From positions 25,537 to 89,536 of the forward strand of contig CAAGEQ010000034.1 of the NCBI GenBank assembly GCA_900768915.1: a stretch of DNA of 64,000 nucleotides, in the 5' to 3' direction. This DNA is from Candidatus Gastranaerophilales bacterium (GTDB lineage Bacteria; Cyanobacteriota; Vampirovibrionia; Gastranaerophilales; Gastranaerophilaceae). The notes under the pieces are model-generated. The model saw only the letters and a list, made by a program, of their open reading frames with translations. It made no database searches and had not been told where the DNA came from. Positions 53,552 to 61,863 of the stretch are shown here, in pieces; within the stretch, counting starts at the first letter, position 1, and every line of letters begins with the position of its first letter. The translations under genes were made by a program, and so were the position numbers.

Positions 53552-55201
53552 TTACTGTTCAATCCAACTCTTAATTTTTTCTGCACTTTCATTTTCATCA
53601 AGAGTTTCAAATTCTTCTTTTAATACTGCAAGAGCATCTTTTAATGGTGATATATCAACATTTCGTTGTTGTAATAATCCTTTTGCTTGAATTTCATCTA
53701 ACAGATTTTGTTGCATTTGGTCTTGTTGAACCATCAAGTCTGCTGCTCTTCTGCTTACATCTTGTAATTGACGTTCTTGTTGCATTGATTTTTCTCTCAA
53801 TAGTTCCATTTCATCTTCATGTTGATCTTTCATTCTTTGTAAACGTTTTACAACAAATCTATGACCGATAATCAAACTCAAACCTACTAGAGCAACTGCC
53901 AACCACCAAGGATTACCTGTTTCTTCTGGTTTTGGTAATTTTTCCGGATTATCTGAAGCCAAATATGGATCATTTGAATCGTTAAATGCTATTGATACAT
54001 TTTCAGGACTTGCTTTTGGACTTGCTGCGTGTGCAATAAGTTCTTTCAATTCTTCAATTGAAATATCAGGTGGAAGTGCTGCTTTATCTAATGTTACAGC
54101 GATTGAAATATCTTCAATTGTACCTGAATTCATATATTCATTAGTTTGTATTTTAGAAACACCGTATTGAGTTTCTTTAGCAGTTCTTGAATAGTTTCTG
54201 TTTTGTGATGAATCAGCACCACCACCAGGTAAACCATTTGGTAAATATACACTAACTGCGTTTGTATTCTTATTACTATCAGCGGTTTGGTCACCTAAAC
54301 CTTCATGGAATGTTTGTTCATTTAATGAAGTTTTAGAATTTGGATCATACCAAGTTGTGAACTTTTCAGTTGGTGCTTGTTTCAAGAATGTACTAACTGT
54401 CGCAGTATAGTTACCCTTACCAACAAGTCTATCTAACTGAACATTAACCTTTTGTTGCATATATTTATCGTTTTCACGCATTCTTTCTTCTTGTTCATCA
54501 GTTGGTGACATAATACTGTTATAAACATTACCATTTGTATCAGTAATCGCAACATTTTCTGATGTTAAACCTGAAACACTACCGATAAGTAAGTTTGTAA
54601 TTGCCTTAACTTTAAATGAATCAAGTTTTTCACCACTTGGCATATCAATTTGAACAGTAGCAGTAACAGGCTTTTGAGTAGATGAGAACATTGTTTGTTC
54701 TGGAATTGAAACAAATACAGAAGCATTCTCAATTGGAGGAATTTTTCTGATTAAACGAGCAAGTTCACCATCAATTGCTCTAACTAAACGTATTTTTTTA
54801 TCTTCTTTTGTTGAAGTAAAGTCACCCTTATCAAACATTTCCAAACCAACATTTTGATCCATTAAACCACTTTTAACAATTGCTAAAAGTGCTCTATCTC
54901 TTTCGGTTTGAGTATATTTAGGTAAGTAAATTGTAGATTTTGTACCATCAAGTTTACGTTCAGCAGTAATACCTTCTCTTGCAAGCAATGCTTGAATTTC
55001 AATTGCTTTACCAAGATTATCAGTCGTCAACAAATCAAGTGGAGTTTTAATAATTTTTTCTTTAACAACTTGTCCACCACCTTTGCTTGCATTTACTGTT
55101 GACACAACAGCAATAGTTATAAGCAAAGCAAATAGTATGACACCAACTGCCAATGCTCCTATCAAAAAATTTTTATTATTTAATAATGCTTTAAAATCCA
55201 T
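53552..55201 (-). CDS. fliF: Flagellar M-ring protein FliF
   Basis: FliF forms the MS ring that anchors the flagellar basal body in the inner membrane. The 549 residues show an N-terminal membrane helix (about 13-33), the YscJ/FliF ring-building domain with A-L-L-A-R-E-G-I near residue 67 and the A-S-V-F-V-S-I-P-E segment near 160. The periplasmic M-ring domain follows, then a second membrane helix (about 433-453) and a cytoplasmic tail with a coiled coil for FliG binding. Length is normal for FliF. AGGGTG precedes the start. It follows fliE. Confidence 0.93.
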   Translation of the reverse strand: MDFKALLNNKNFLIGALAVGVILFALLITIAVVSTVNASKGGGQVVKEKIIKTPLDLLTTDNLGKAIEIQALLAREGITAERKLDGTKSTIYLPKYTQTERDRALLAIVKSGLMDQNVGLEMFDKGDFTSTKEDKKIRLVRAIDGELARLIRKIPPIENASVFVSIPEQTMFSSTQKPVTATVQIDMPSGEKLDSFKVKAITNLLIGSVSGLTSENVAITDTNGNVYNSIMSPTDEQEERMRENDKYMQQKVNVQLDRLVGKGNYTATVSTFLKQAPTEKFTTWYDPNSKTSLNEQTFHEGLGDQTADSNKNTNAVSVYLPNGLPGGGADSSQNRNYSRTAKETQYGVSKIQTNEYMNSGTIEDISIAVTLDKAALPPDISIEELKELIAHAASPKASPENVSIAFNDSNDPYLASDNPEKLPKPEETGNPWWLAVALVGLSLIIGHRFVVKRLQRMKDQHEDEMELLREKSMQQERQLQDVSRRAADLMVQQDQMQQNLLDEIQAKGLLQQRNVDISPLKDALAVLKEEFETLDENESAEKIKSWIEQ

Positions 55202-55265
55202 CTTTACAACACCCTAACGTATTTAAATTATTTTTACTACCGTACACAATAGTAGTAATACTATA

Positions 55266-55619
55266 TTATACCTGTATCTGCATAATTTTATCGTATGTTT
55301 GAATGATTTTACCAGTAATTTGAGTAGCAACGTTAACATTAATTTCTGCTTTTGCCATCGCTGTCATAACATCATGAATATCTACATCATCAGAACCTGA
55401 CATAACGTCTTTCAACAAATTATCCGGAGCATTCAAATCCTTGTTAAAATTTTCAACTAAACCTGATAATACACCTTTAAAATCAACTGTAGCCGGTTCT
55501 TCCATACGTGATAATCTTGCAGGGTACATACCAACTGTACCAGTATCCAATTTCGTATGTTGAATACGTGCTGCTAAATCATAATGTGGATAAAATCCGC
55601 TTGCAAAACCGTTTGACAT
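55266..55619 (-). CDS. fliE: Flagellar hook-basal body protein FliE
   Basis: FliE links the MS ring to the proximal rod. The 117 residues end with the conserved helical region DIHDVMTAMAKAE followed by an N-V-A-T-Q-I-T-G-K-I-I-Q-T-Y-D-K-I-M pattern. The start at 55619 is selected because AAGGTG lies six bases upstream; an ATG fifteen codons earlier (55664) is in frame but its extra residues merely include this ribosome binding site. It is the first gene of the flagellar run and has a promoter at 55763-55792. Confidence 0.9.
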   Translation of the reverse strand: MSNGFASGFYPHYDLAARIQHTKLDTGTVGMYPARLSRMEEPATVDFKGVLSGLVENFNKDLNAPDNLLKDVMSGSDDVDIHDVMTAMAKAEINVNVATQITGKIIQTYDKIMQIQV

Positions 55620-55762
55620 TTTTACACCTTCTTCCTTCTGTCTTGTTGAAGTTATTATCGGCATAAATTCAAATAAGATTAACGATTAATTAAAAATCTC
55701 AACCATTTGTGTTAGTTTTTCTCTTTGAATTCATCCAATAAACGTATCGGAGGCTTTGCTCA

Positions 55763-55792
55763 TGTATATAATGATGTTTTTTATTTAGTCAA
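55763..55792 (-). promoter_or_regulatory. Sigma-70-like promoter of the flagellar cluster
   Basis: On the minus strand: TTGACT (55787-55792), then TATACA (55763-55768, spacer 18) or TATATA (55765-55770, spacer 16). The start site would leave a leader of about 135 bases before fliE. Confidence 0.55.
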
Positions 55793-55824
55793 AAAACTTT
55801 TTTTAAACTTTACAATTCTAAACA

Positions 55825-55857
55825 AAAACACACGATATGAATTATATCGTGTGTTTT
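55825..55857. terminator. Terminator downstream of the NfnA-like gene
   Basis: A 14-bp stem, AAAACACACGATAT with ATATCGTGTGTTTT, and a five-base loop, with A/T runs on both strands. It lies 22 bases after the stop of the flavoprotein gene. Confidence 0.85.
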
Positions 55858-55879
55858 AATATTAAATATAAAATTTATT

Positions 55880-56716
55880 TTACTTTGCAGCCTTTAAAAG
55901 ATTACAACTTTCGCAACGTTTCTTTTCTTGATCTTTATAGATTCTAGTTCTATTGATAACTTCATCAAAATCAATTTCATGAGCATCAAAATCGGGACCA
56001 TCAACACAAGCGAATTTTGTTTGACCACCAACAGTAAGACGACAAGCACCACACATACCAGTACCATCAACCATAATTGGATTCATAGATGCTTCTGTTT
56101 TGATACCAGTACCTCTAGTCAATTCTGCAACTGCTCTCATCATTGGCATAGGACCAACTGCAATAGCATAATCAACTTTTTCTCTATCCATAATGTCTTT
56201 CATTACAGCAGTACCAAAACCTTTGATACCTAATGAACCATCATCTGTTGTGATAAATAATTCAGTACAAGCATCTTTCATTTTATCTTGCCAGAAAATC
56301 AAATCTTTTGTTCTAGCACCCATAATCATATATACTTTGTTGCCGGCATCTTTAAGTGCTTTAGCAATCAAATAACATGGAGCAGCACCATAACCACCTG
56401 CGATACAAATTGCTGTACCATAATTTTCAATATGGGTTGGTTTACCTAATGGTCCAACTAAATCAACTAGTTCATCTCCAACATTCAATTCTGCTAATTT
56501 CTTTGTAGAATATCCAACAGCCATGAATACTAATGTTAAAGCACCTGTTTCTTTGTTTACATCAGCAATTGTCAATGGAACTCTTTCACCATTTTCTTCT
56601 GCTCTAAAAATGATAAACTGTCCTGCTCTTGCATTTCTAACAACATAAGGTGCATCAATAGTAATTTCATATTGATTAGGACATAATTCTTTTTTTGATA
56701 AAATTTTATAACCCAT
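55880..56716 (-). CDS. NfnA/SudB-like ferredoxin-NADP(H) oxidoreductase subunit (PyrK-like)
   Basis: A 278-residue FAD and [2Fe-2S] protein. The flavin domain has RVPLTIADV near residue 45, the NAD(P)-binding segment is ICIAGGYGAAPCYL near 107, and the C-terminal cluster motif DGTGMCGACRLTVGG is followed by F-A-C-V-D-G-P. This is the layout of the small subunit of NADH-dependent ferredoxin:NADP oxidoreductase (NfnA) and of sulfide dehydrogenase SudB. The large partner (NfnB, GltD-like) is not adjacent, so the pairing must be encoded elsewhere or be absent. AAGGATGTG precedes the start. Confidence 0.88.
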   Translation of the reverse strand: MGYKILSKKELCPNQYEITIDAPYVVRNARAGQFIIFRAEENGERVPLTIADVNKETGALTLVFMAVGYSTKKLAELNVGDELVDLVGPLGKPTHIENYGTAICIAGGYGAAPCYLIAKALKDAGNKVYMIMGARTKDLIFWQDKMKDACTELFITTDDGSLGIKGFGTAVMKDIMDREKVDYAIAVGPMPMMRAVAELTRGTGIKTEASMNPIMVDGTGMCGACRLTVGGQTKFACVDGPDFDAHEIDFDEVINRTRIYKDQEKKRCESCNLLKAAK

Positions 56717-56800
56717 ATTTCACATCCTTTTTTCTTAATACTTTACTTATAGTATCATAAATGAATATATTTTTCCAATTTATGAACATATATAAAATAA

Positions 56801-56830
56801 TAACGACTACCTATAATCCGGTAGCCGTTA
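56801..56830 (-). terminator. Terminator of the Cys-rich protein gene
   Basis: An 11-bp stem, TAACGGCTACC with GGTAGTCGTTA (one G-T pair), loop of eight bases, followed by TTATTTT on the minus strand. Confidence 0.78.
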
Positions 56831-56854
56831 AACAACAAAATATTATTCAATATT

Positions 56855-57157
56855 TTATTTTCTCTCTGTTTCTTGTTGTAACTTATCACAAGCATCACAA
56901 TTGTCAGGTTGTGGACAAGTTGTTGCTTTTTGTTCAGGTTGACAAGGACAAGTTTTTGCTTCTGGACAAACCTTTTCTTTCTTTTCGCAAGGTGGAGTAC
57001 ATTTTTGTTTTTTGCATTTGCATGATGCTGTTTTTTCACATTTTGGACAAGTACCCCAATTAGCAGGATTCAAATTTCTCCAACAAAATGCATCTGCAGT
57101 TAATGTTGTTGCAGATAATGCAAGCAACAATGTTGTCGCTAATAATGTTTTTTTCAT
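56855..57157 (-). CDS. Small secreted cysteine-rich protein
   Basis: A 100-residue precursor with a clean Sec signal peptide (about 1-23, ending A-D-A). The mature part of about 77 residues contains 13 cysteines, in C-P-K-C, C-K-C, C-P-C and C-D-A-C arrangements. The opening reads F-C-W-R-N-L-N-P-A-N-W-G-T-C-P-K-C. The spacing suggests metal binding or a disulfide-stapled surface protein. AAGGAG precedes the ATG and a terminator follows, so this is a complete single-gene unit. I recall similar R-N-L-N-P-x-N-W-G starts in gut Gastranaerophilales but cannot confirm it here. Function unknown. Confidence 0.78.
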   Translation of the reverse strand: MKKTLLATTLLLALSATTLTADAFCWRNLNPANWGTCPKCEKTASCKCKKQKCTPPCEKKEKVCPEAKTCPCQPEQKATTCPQPDNCDACDKLQQETERK

Positions 57158-57365
57158 AATTTCTCCTTTTAAAGTTTTAATAACTTTGTTTTAACATATC
57201 TATTCTATTGAAAATTAAGGAAAAAACTATAACCCAACTATACATAATCAACCTAGCCATAATGGTAATAAAGTTATTCAATATTTCTTTTTTATTAATT
57301 TATTAAATTCTTACTTTCATTTTATTATGTACAATTTGTTATGTAATTGTTGTTGAAAACAACCA

Positions 57366-58286
57366 CTACTCAAAATGATTAAAACATTTTTCTGTATTAT
57401 TTAAATACTTAACATCATTACTACAATGTATTTCTACAAAACCTTGTTTTTGTTTATCCTTTACATAACCAATTTCAAAACAATTTGGTATATCTTTAAC
57501 AAACTCTTTAGGAACAACTGCAACTATTTGATAATCTTCCCCACCATACATTATCATATTTTTATATTCTTGTGGAAACTCTTTCGACAATTCTTTATCA
57601 TAAGCAATTTTATCAAAATCTACAACAAGTGTTTTATTACTTGATTGAGCGATTTTATATAATGCATCAGCCAAACCATCAGATGTATCCATCATCGCAT
57701 AATCAACATCAATATTCTTTGATATTGTTGAAGCAAACTCTACCTGAGCCTTTGGCATTAAATGTGCATCAATAAGTTTTTGTGAAGATGATTTCCCCTC
57801 AAAAAGTAACTTCAATCCACCAGCACTTGAACCATGAACACCACTTGTAACAATAGCATAATTCGTTTTTGCCCCACTTCTTGATGAAATTCTTCTGCCT
57901 TTTGTTGTCCCCAAAACCGTAACTGAAATCATTATCTTATCAGAACCAGTTATATCACCACCAACAATTTCAACTCCTTTACAAGCAGTCTTTGCACCAT
58001 TATAGAACTCCCTAACAAATTCATTTGATACGTTCTTTGGTAAAGATAAAGCAATAGTCATATATTTTGGTTCGCCACCTGATGCTGCGATATCACTAAT
58101 ATTCACCATTGCTGATTTATAACCCAATTGATAAGCCGACATATATTTCAAACAAAAATGGACATCTTCAACAAGACTATCTTGGCTAATAACAATACCT
58201 AAATCCTTTAAATATGCACAATCATCACCAATATATTTATCACCAATAATTGATTTTATCGTAGATAATATTTCAAATTCTTTCAT
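57366..58286 (-). CDS. thiL: Thiamine-monophosphate kinase
   Basis: ThiL phosphorylates thiamine monophosphate to thiamine diphosphate, the cofactor of DXS and transketolase. The 306 residues show GDDCAYL near residue 17, D-S-L-V-E-D-V-H-F near 36, GGDITGSDKIMISVTVLG near 112, S-R-S-G-A near 136, MDTSDGLADAL near 199 and GGEDYQIVA near 248, all matching the ATP-grasp-like AIRS/ThiL family. Length is typical. Its start lies six bases after TAAAAT; the six bases include AGGA, which could also act as a weak ribosome binding site. It is divergent from galE. Confidence 0.95.
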   Translation of the reverse strand: MKEFEILSTIKSIIGDKYIGDDCAYLKDLGIVISQDSLVEDVHFCLKYMSAYQLGYKSAMVNISDIAASGGEPKYMTIALSLPKNVSNEFVREFYNGAKTACKGVEIVGGDITGSDKIMISVTVLGTTKGRRISSRSGAKTNYAIVTSGVHGSSAGGLKLLFEGKSSSQKLIDAHLMPKAQVEFASTISKNIDVDYAMMDTSDGLADALYKIAQSSNKTLVVDFDKIAYDKELSKEFPQEYKNMIMYGGEDYQIVAVVPKEFVKDIPNCFEIGYVKDKQKQGFVEIHCSNDVKYLNNTEKCFNHFE

Positions 58287-58292
58287 AGTCCT

Positions 58293-58298
58293 ATTTTA
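58293..58298 (-). promoter_or_regulatory. Leaderless -10 box of thiL
   Basis: TAAAAT followed by AGGACT and the ATG at 58286. The -35 is weak. Confidence 0.5.
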
Positions 58299-58361
58299 TC
58301 AGAATAAGAAAAAATTAACATATTTGTATTATAATTCCTATATAAAACAAGGGAGAAATTT

Positions 58362-59372
58362 ATGATATTAGTTACAGGTGGAGCAGGATATATTGGTAGT
58401 CATTGTGCTTTAGCACTATTAGAACAAGGAAATGACATTATTATTTTTGATAGTTTAGAATTAGGACATAAAGAAACTATTGAAAATTTAAAAGCCATCA
58501 ATTCAAAAGGTAAAATTATTGATTTTATTCAAGGAAATCTACAAAATTTTGATGATATAAATTCTGTATTCAAAAAACACAAAATTGATGCAGTAATCCA
58601 TTTTGCAGCATTTTCTCAAGTTGGCGAATCTGTAAAAAATCCTCAGAAATACTATTTCAATAATGTATATGGCTCACTTAATCTATTCAAAGCAATGTTA
58701 GAAAATGACGTTAAAAAAATCGTCTTTTCTTCAACTGCTGCAACTTATGGTGAACCAGAATATATCCCTATTGACGAAAACCACCCACAAAACCCTATCA
58801 ATCCTTATGGTAGTTCAAAACTAATGATTGAACGTATTCTCGATGATTACGACAAAGCCTACGGATTAAGAAGTGTAAGATTAAGATATTTCAATGTTGC
58901 TGGTGCTGATTCAGAAAGCAGAATTGGAGAATGGCACGAACCTGAAACTCACTTGATACCAAATATTTTAAAATCAACTTTCTCATCAGGCAAAACATTT
59001 GAAATGTATGGCACAGATTATGATACAGTTGATGGAACTTGCGTTCGAGATTATATCAACATTGAAGATTTAGCAAATGCACATTTGTTAGCACTAAATT
59101 ATCTAAATAATGGTGGTAAAACAAACTATTTTAATCTTGGCACAACAAATGGAAATAGTGTTAAACAAGTATTTTCAGCATGTGAAAAAGTTACAGGAAA
59201 AACGATTCCGGTTAATGTAATGGGACGCAGAGAAGGAGATCCAGCATCACTTGTTGCCGACAACAAAAAAGCAATTGAAACATTGAAATGGGCACCTAAA
59301 AAAACATTAGAAAATAGTGTTGATAGTGCTTATAATTGGGAAACAATTTTGCAAAACAAATATTTGAAATAA
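58362..59372 (+). CDS. galE: UDP-glucose 4-epimerase
   Basis: GalE interconverts UDP-glucose and UDP-galactose, feeding galactose use and surface polysaccharide synthesis. The 336 residues form a short-chain dehydrogenase fold with the NAD motif GGAGYIGSH at residue 6, HFAAFSQVGESV near 79, catalytic Ser in F-S-S-T-A-A-T-Y-G-E, and the Tyr-Lys pair in YGSSK near 150. Later come RLRYFNVAGA and RDYINIEDLA. Length is typical. AAGGGAG precedes the ATG and TATAAT lies at 58330-58335. A terminator follows. Confidence 0.96.
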   Translation: MILVTGGAGYIGSHCALALLEQGNDIIIFDSLELGHKETIENLKAINSKGKIIDFIQGNLQNFDDINSVFKKHKIDAVIHFAAFSQVGESVKNPQKYYFNNVYGSLNLFKAMLENDVKKIVFSSTAATYGEPEYIPIDENHPQNPINPYGSSKLMIERILDDYDKAYGLRSVRLRYFNVAGADSESRIGEWHEPETHLIPNILKSTFSSGKTFEMYGTDYDTVDGTCVRDYINIEDLANAHLLALNYLNNGGKTNYFNLGTTNGNSVKQVFSACEKVTGKTIPVNVMGRREGDPASLVADNKKAIETLKWAPKKTLENSVDSAYNWETILQNKYLK

Positions 59373-59388
59373 ATATATTTTATAAACT

Positions 59389-59420
59389 AAAAAGCGAGCA
59401 AATAAATTGCTCGCTTTTTT
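59389..59420. terminator. Bidirectional terminator between galE and thrS
   Basis: The stem GCGAGCAA with TTGCTCGC around ATAAA is flanked by five A and six T, so it works for both convergent genes. Confidence 0.87.
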
Positions 59421-59439
59421 TATTACTTATCAAAAAATC

Positions 59440-61218
59440 CTAATCAGAAACTCTTTCTTTAATTTCTGTTAAAATCTTTTCAATGAATTCATCAACGTTG
59501 AAAGTACCAACTTGACCTACTGCACGTTTTCTAACTGCAACAGCGTTACTTTCTTGTTCTTTATCACCTACAACACAAACATAAGGTACTTTGTGTTCTT
59601 TCAATGATTCTCTAATCTTGTAATTCATACTTTCAGATCTATCATCTAATTGAACTCTGATACCTGCATCTCTCATTTTGTTATAGATTTGTTGAGCATA
59701 ATCACCATGTTTTTCAGTAGAAATTGGTACAATAGTAACTTGAGTTGGAGCCAACCAAGTTGGGAAAGCACCTGCATAATGTTCAATCAAGATACCGTGG
59801 AATCTTTCCATTGAACCAAAGATTACTCTGTGTAACATTACAGGAGTTTTCATTGAACCATCTTTATCTTGATATTTAATATTAAATCTTTCAGGAAGGT
59901 TAAAGTCTAACTGAATTGTTGCACATTGCCAAGTACGTCCAATAGCATCTTTAACTTTGAAGTCAATTTTTGGTCCGTAAAATGCACCATCACCTTCATT
60001 GATGTCATATTTCATACCACGTTTATCCATTGCTTCTTTCAAACCTGCTTCTGCAAGATTCCAGTTTTCAAGTTCACCAACATAACTTTCTGGACGAGTT
60101 GATAATTCAACTTCAAAATCCATTTTAAAGATTTTCATAGTATCAGAAACGAAATCAATAATTTCATTAATTTCATCAACTAATTGTTCTGGTGTACAGA
60201 AAATATGAGCATCATCTTGAGTAAAACCTTGTACACGAGTTAAACCTGCCAAAGCACCTGATTTTTCTTTTCTATAAACTGTACCTAATTCAGCCATTCT
60301 TAATGGTAATGAACGATATGAATGTCTATTTGCTTGATAAATCAAGATATGGAATGGGCAATTCATTGGTTTTACAACGAATTGATCATCAGAATCTTCT
60401 TCTTTTTGGATAAAGAACATATTTTCTTTATAATGATCCATGTGACCTGAGATTTCCCATAATTTTGATTTTGCGATTTGAGGTGTATTAACAATTACAT
60501 AACCTCTTTTTCTATGTTCAGTTCTCCAATAGTTTTCGATTTCTTCTCTAACTACTGCCAAATTTGGGTGCCATAAAACAAGACCAGCACCGATTTCTTC
60601 TCTAACAGAGAACAAATCTAATTGTTTACCCAATTTTCTGTGGTCACGTTTTTCAGCTTCTTCAATCATTGTTAAATATTGTTGTAAATCTTCTTTGTTC
60701 CAATATGCAGTTGCATATATTCTTTGAAGCATTTTGTTATTTTCATTACCTCTCCAATACGCACCAGCAACTTTTAACAATTTAAAAGCATTACCTTTAA
60801 TATAAGATGTATTAGGTACGTGAGGACCTGCACACAAATCATTAAATAAAACATTACCATCTTTATCTTTTGTTAAATATAAAGTTGGATTATCATTTCT
60901 GTGTTCTTCTAACAATTCGGCTTTATAAATTTCACCTTGAGATTTGAATTCTTCTATTTGTTTATCAACATCTTCAACGAAAACTTTTTCAAACGTTAGA
61001 TTTTGTTTGATAATATTTTTCATTTCAGCTTCGATATGTTCAAAATCTTCATGCGTAAATGTATGACCATCTGTCATATCGAAATCGTAATAAAAACCGT
61101 CATCTGTTGCAGGACCGATTGCTAACTTTGCATTTGGGAACAACTTTTGTACGGCTTGTGCCATTACGTGTGATGCTGAGTGTCTTAAAATAGACAAAGT
61201 TTCTTGATTTTTTTCCAT
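59440..61218 (-). CDS. thrS: Threonyl-tRNA synthetase lacking the TGS domain
   Basis: ThrRS charges tRNA-Thr and hydrolyses wrongly made Ser-tRNA-Thr. The 592 residues start directly with the editing domain (LRHSASHVMAQAV near residue 10, LCAGPHVP near 128). The class II catalytic core follows, with GLVLWHPN, motif 2 RKEKSGALAGLTR, the zinc Cys in VKPMNCPFHI near 286, and a C-terminal anticodon domain. The usual N-terminal TGS domain of about 60 residues is absent, as I recall for cyanobacterial and plastid ThrRS. AAAGGA lies six bases before the ATG. A structured leader of about 135 bases precedes it (61219-61354). Confidence 0.95.
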   Translation of the reverse strand: MEKNQETLSILRHSASHVMAQAVQKLFPNAKLAIGPATDDGFYYDFDMTDGHTFTHEDFEHIEAEMKNIIKQNLTFEKVFVEDVDKQIEEFKSQGEIYKAELLEEHRNDNPTLYLTKDKDGNVLFNDLCAGPHVPNTSYIKGNAFKLLKVAGAYWRGNENNKMLQRIYATAYWNKEDLQQYLTMIEEAEKRDHRKLGKQLDLFSVREEIGAGLVLWHPNLAVVREEIENYWRTEHRKRGYVIVNTPQIAKSKLWEISGHMDHYKENMFFIQKEEDSDDQFVVKPMNCPFHILIYQANRHSYRSLPLRMAELGTVYRKEKSGALAGLTRVQGFTQDDAHIFCTPEQLVDEINEIIDFVSDTMKIFKMDFEVELSTRPESYVGELENWNLAEAGLKEAMDKRGMKYDINEGDGAFYGPKIDFKVKDAIGRTWQCATIQLDFNLPERFNIKYQDKDGSMKTPVMLHRVIFGSMERFHGILIEHYAGAFPTWLAPTQVTIVPISTEKHGDYAQQIYNKMRDAGIRVQLDDRSESMNYKIRESLKEHKVPYVCVVGDKEQESNAVAVRKRAVGQVGTFNVDEFIEKILTEIKERVSD

Positions 61219-61354
61219 TTTCTATCCTTTCATGGTTTCCTGATGAACCAATATATCAATCAATAACATTTGAAAGAAAGTTCATCACCTCGGGGCGGAT
61301 CCCCCTAACTACTTCTAGCGATGTTATAAATACGGCAACCACCGTATTCGCCAT
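61219..61354 (-). ncRNA. Structured 5' leader of thrS, class unknown
   Basis: Between the promoter and the thrS start the minus strand has a GC-rich segment unlike its surroundings. Three stems are seen: AATACGG/CCGTATT (61342-61348 with 61329-61335, loop TGGTTG), GGGG/CCCC (61301-61304 with 61292-61295), and an 8-bp TGATGAAC/GTTCATCA pairing (61280-61287 with 61241-61248, loop of 31). The last stem ends just before the ribosome binding site. It may control thrS by folding, as an autoregulated or T-box-like leader; a full T-box consensus is not present. Confidence 0.55.
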
Positions 61355-61360
61355 GATTTA

Positions 61361-61389
61361 ATATTATCACTATGAGATTATATTCGCAA
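61361..61389 (-). promoter_or_regulatory. Promoter of thrS
   Basis: On the minus strand: TTGCGA (61384-61389), a 17-base spacer and TAATAT (61361-61366). Transcription should start near 61354, just before the structured leader. Confidence 0.65.
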
Positions 61390-61396
61390 CAATAAA

Positions 61397-61846
61397 CTAT
61401 TTTTTAGAAAATAACTTTTGCCATAACGTTTTTTTATTTTTTTCTTTCTGAACTTGGTCAAAAATTTCACCAAAAGTTTCAATAGGTTCTAACTTATAAC
61501 CACAATCTTGAGATAATGCTCCACCCATACCAAAAATTTCTTCTTGAGGGTAACGTCTGCATATCCCTGGACGTGTTTTATGAATTTTACATTTGTGAGT
61601 TTCTTTATCTAAATTCTGGCATTCAAATATCAAGCCTATTTCATCTTTACCAGTAACTTTTAAATATGTATAAAAACGATGTTGATACTTTAAATTTTCA
61701 AAATCTTTTTCTTCTTTTATCACACCTTTAGCATGCTTTACGTAAATCTGCTTGCAACATCTGCCACAACCTTTGCATGCACCTACACGATAATATTTTT
61801 TATGAAGAATTTTTGTATAATAAAACTTTTTTAATTTCTTAAACAT
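61397..61846 (-). CDS. YkgJ-type cysteine-cluster protein
   Basis: A 149-residue basic protein of the YkgJ / UPF0153 zinc- or iron-chelating family. The cluster motif is C-K-G-C-G-R-C-C near residue 22. Further conserved cysteines lie in F-E-C-Q-N-L near 75, C-K-I-H-K-T-R-P-G-I-C-R-R-Y-P near 86 and D-C-G-Y near 116. These residues probably bind an iron-sulfur cluster or zinc; the reaction is unknown. The flanks are Lys-rich. It lies 17 bases downstream of a small unknown gene on the same strand. Confidence 0.87.
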   Translation of the reverse strand: MFKKLKKFYYTKILHKKYYRVGACKGCGRCCKQIYVKHAKGVIKEEKDFENLKYQHRFYTYLKVTGKDEIGLIFECQNLDKETHKCKIHKTRPGICRRYPQEEIFGMGGALSQDCGYKLEPIETFGEIFDQVQKEKNKKTLWQKLFSKK

Positions 61847-61863
61847 ATATTATAATTTTAACA

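Noticed and set aside
56761..57063. 100-codon frame opposite the Cys-rich protein gene
   Set aside because: The minus-strand gene has a signal peptide, AAGGAG and a terminator; the opposite frame has none and runs through that terminator.
61329..61348. T-box antiterminator in the thrS leader
   Set aside because: The loop TGGTTG lacks the conserved T-box sequence, and no specifier loop or antiterminator/terminator pair was found.
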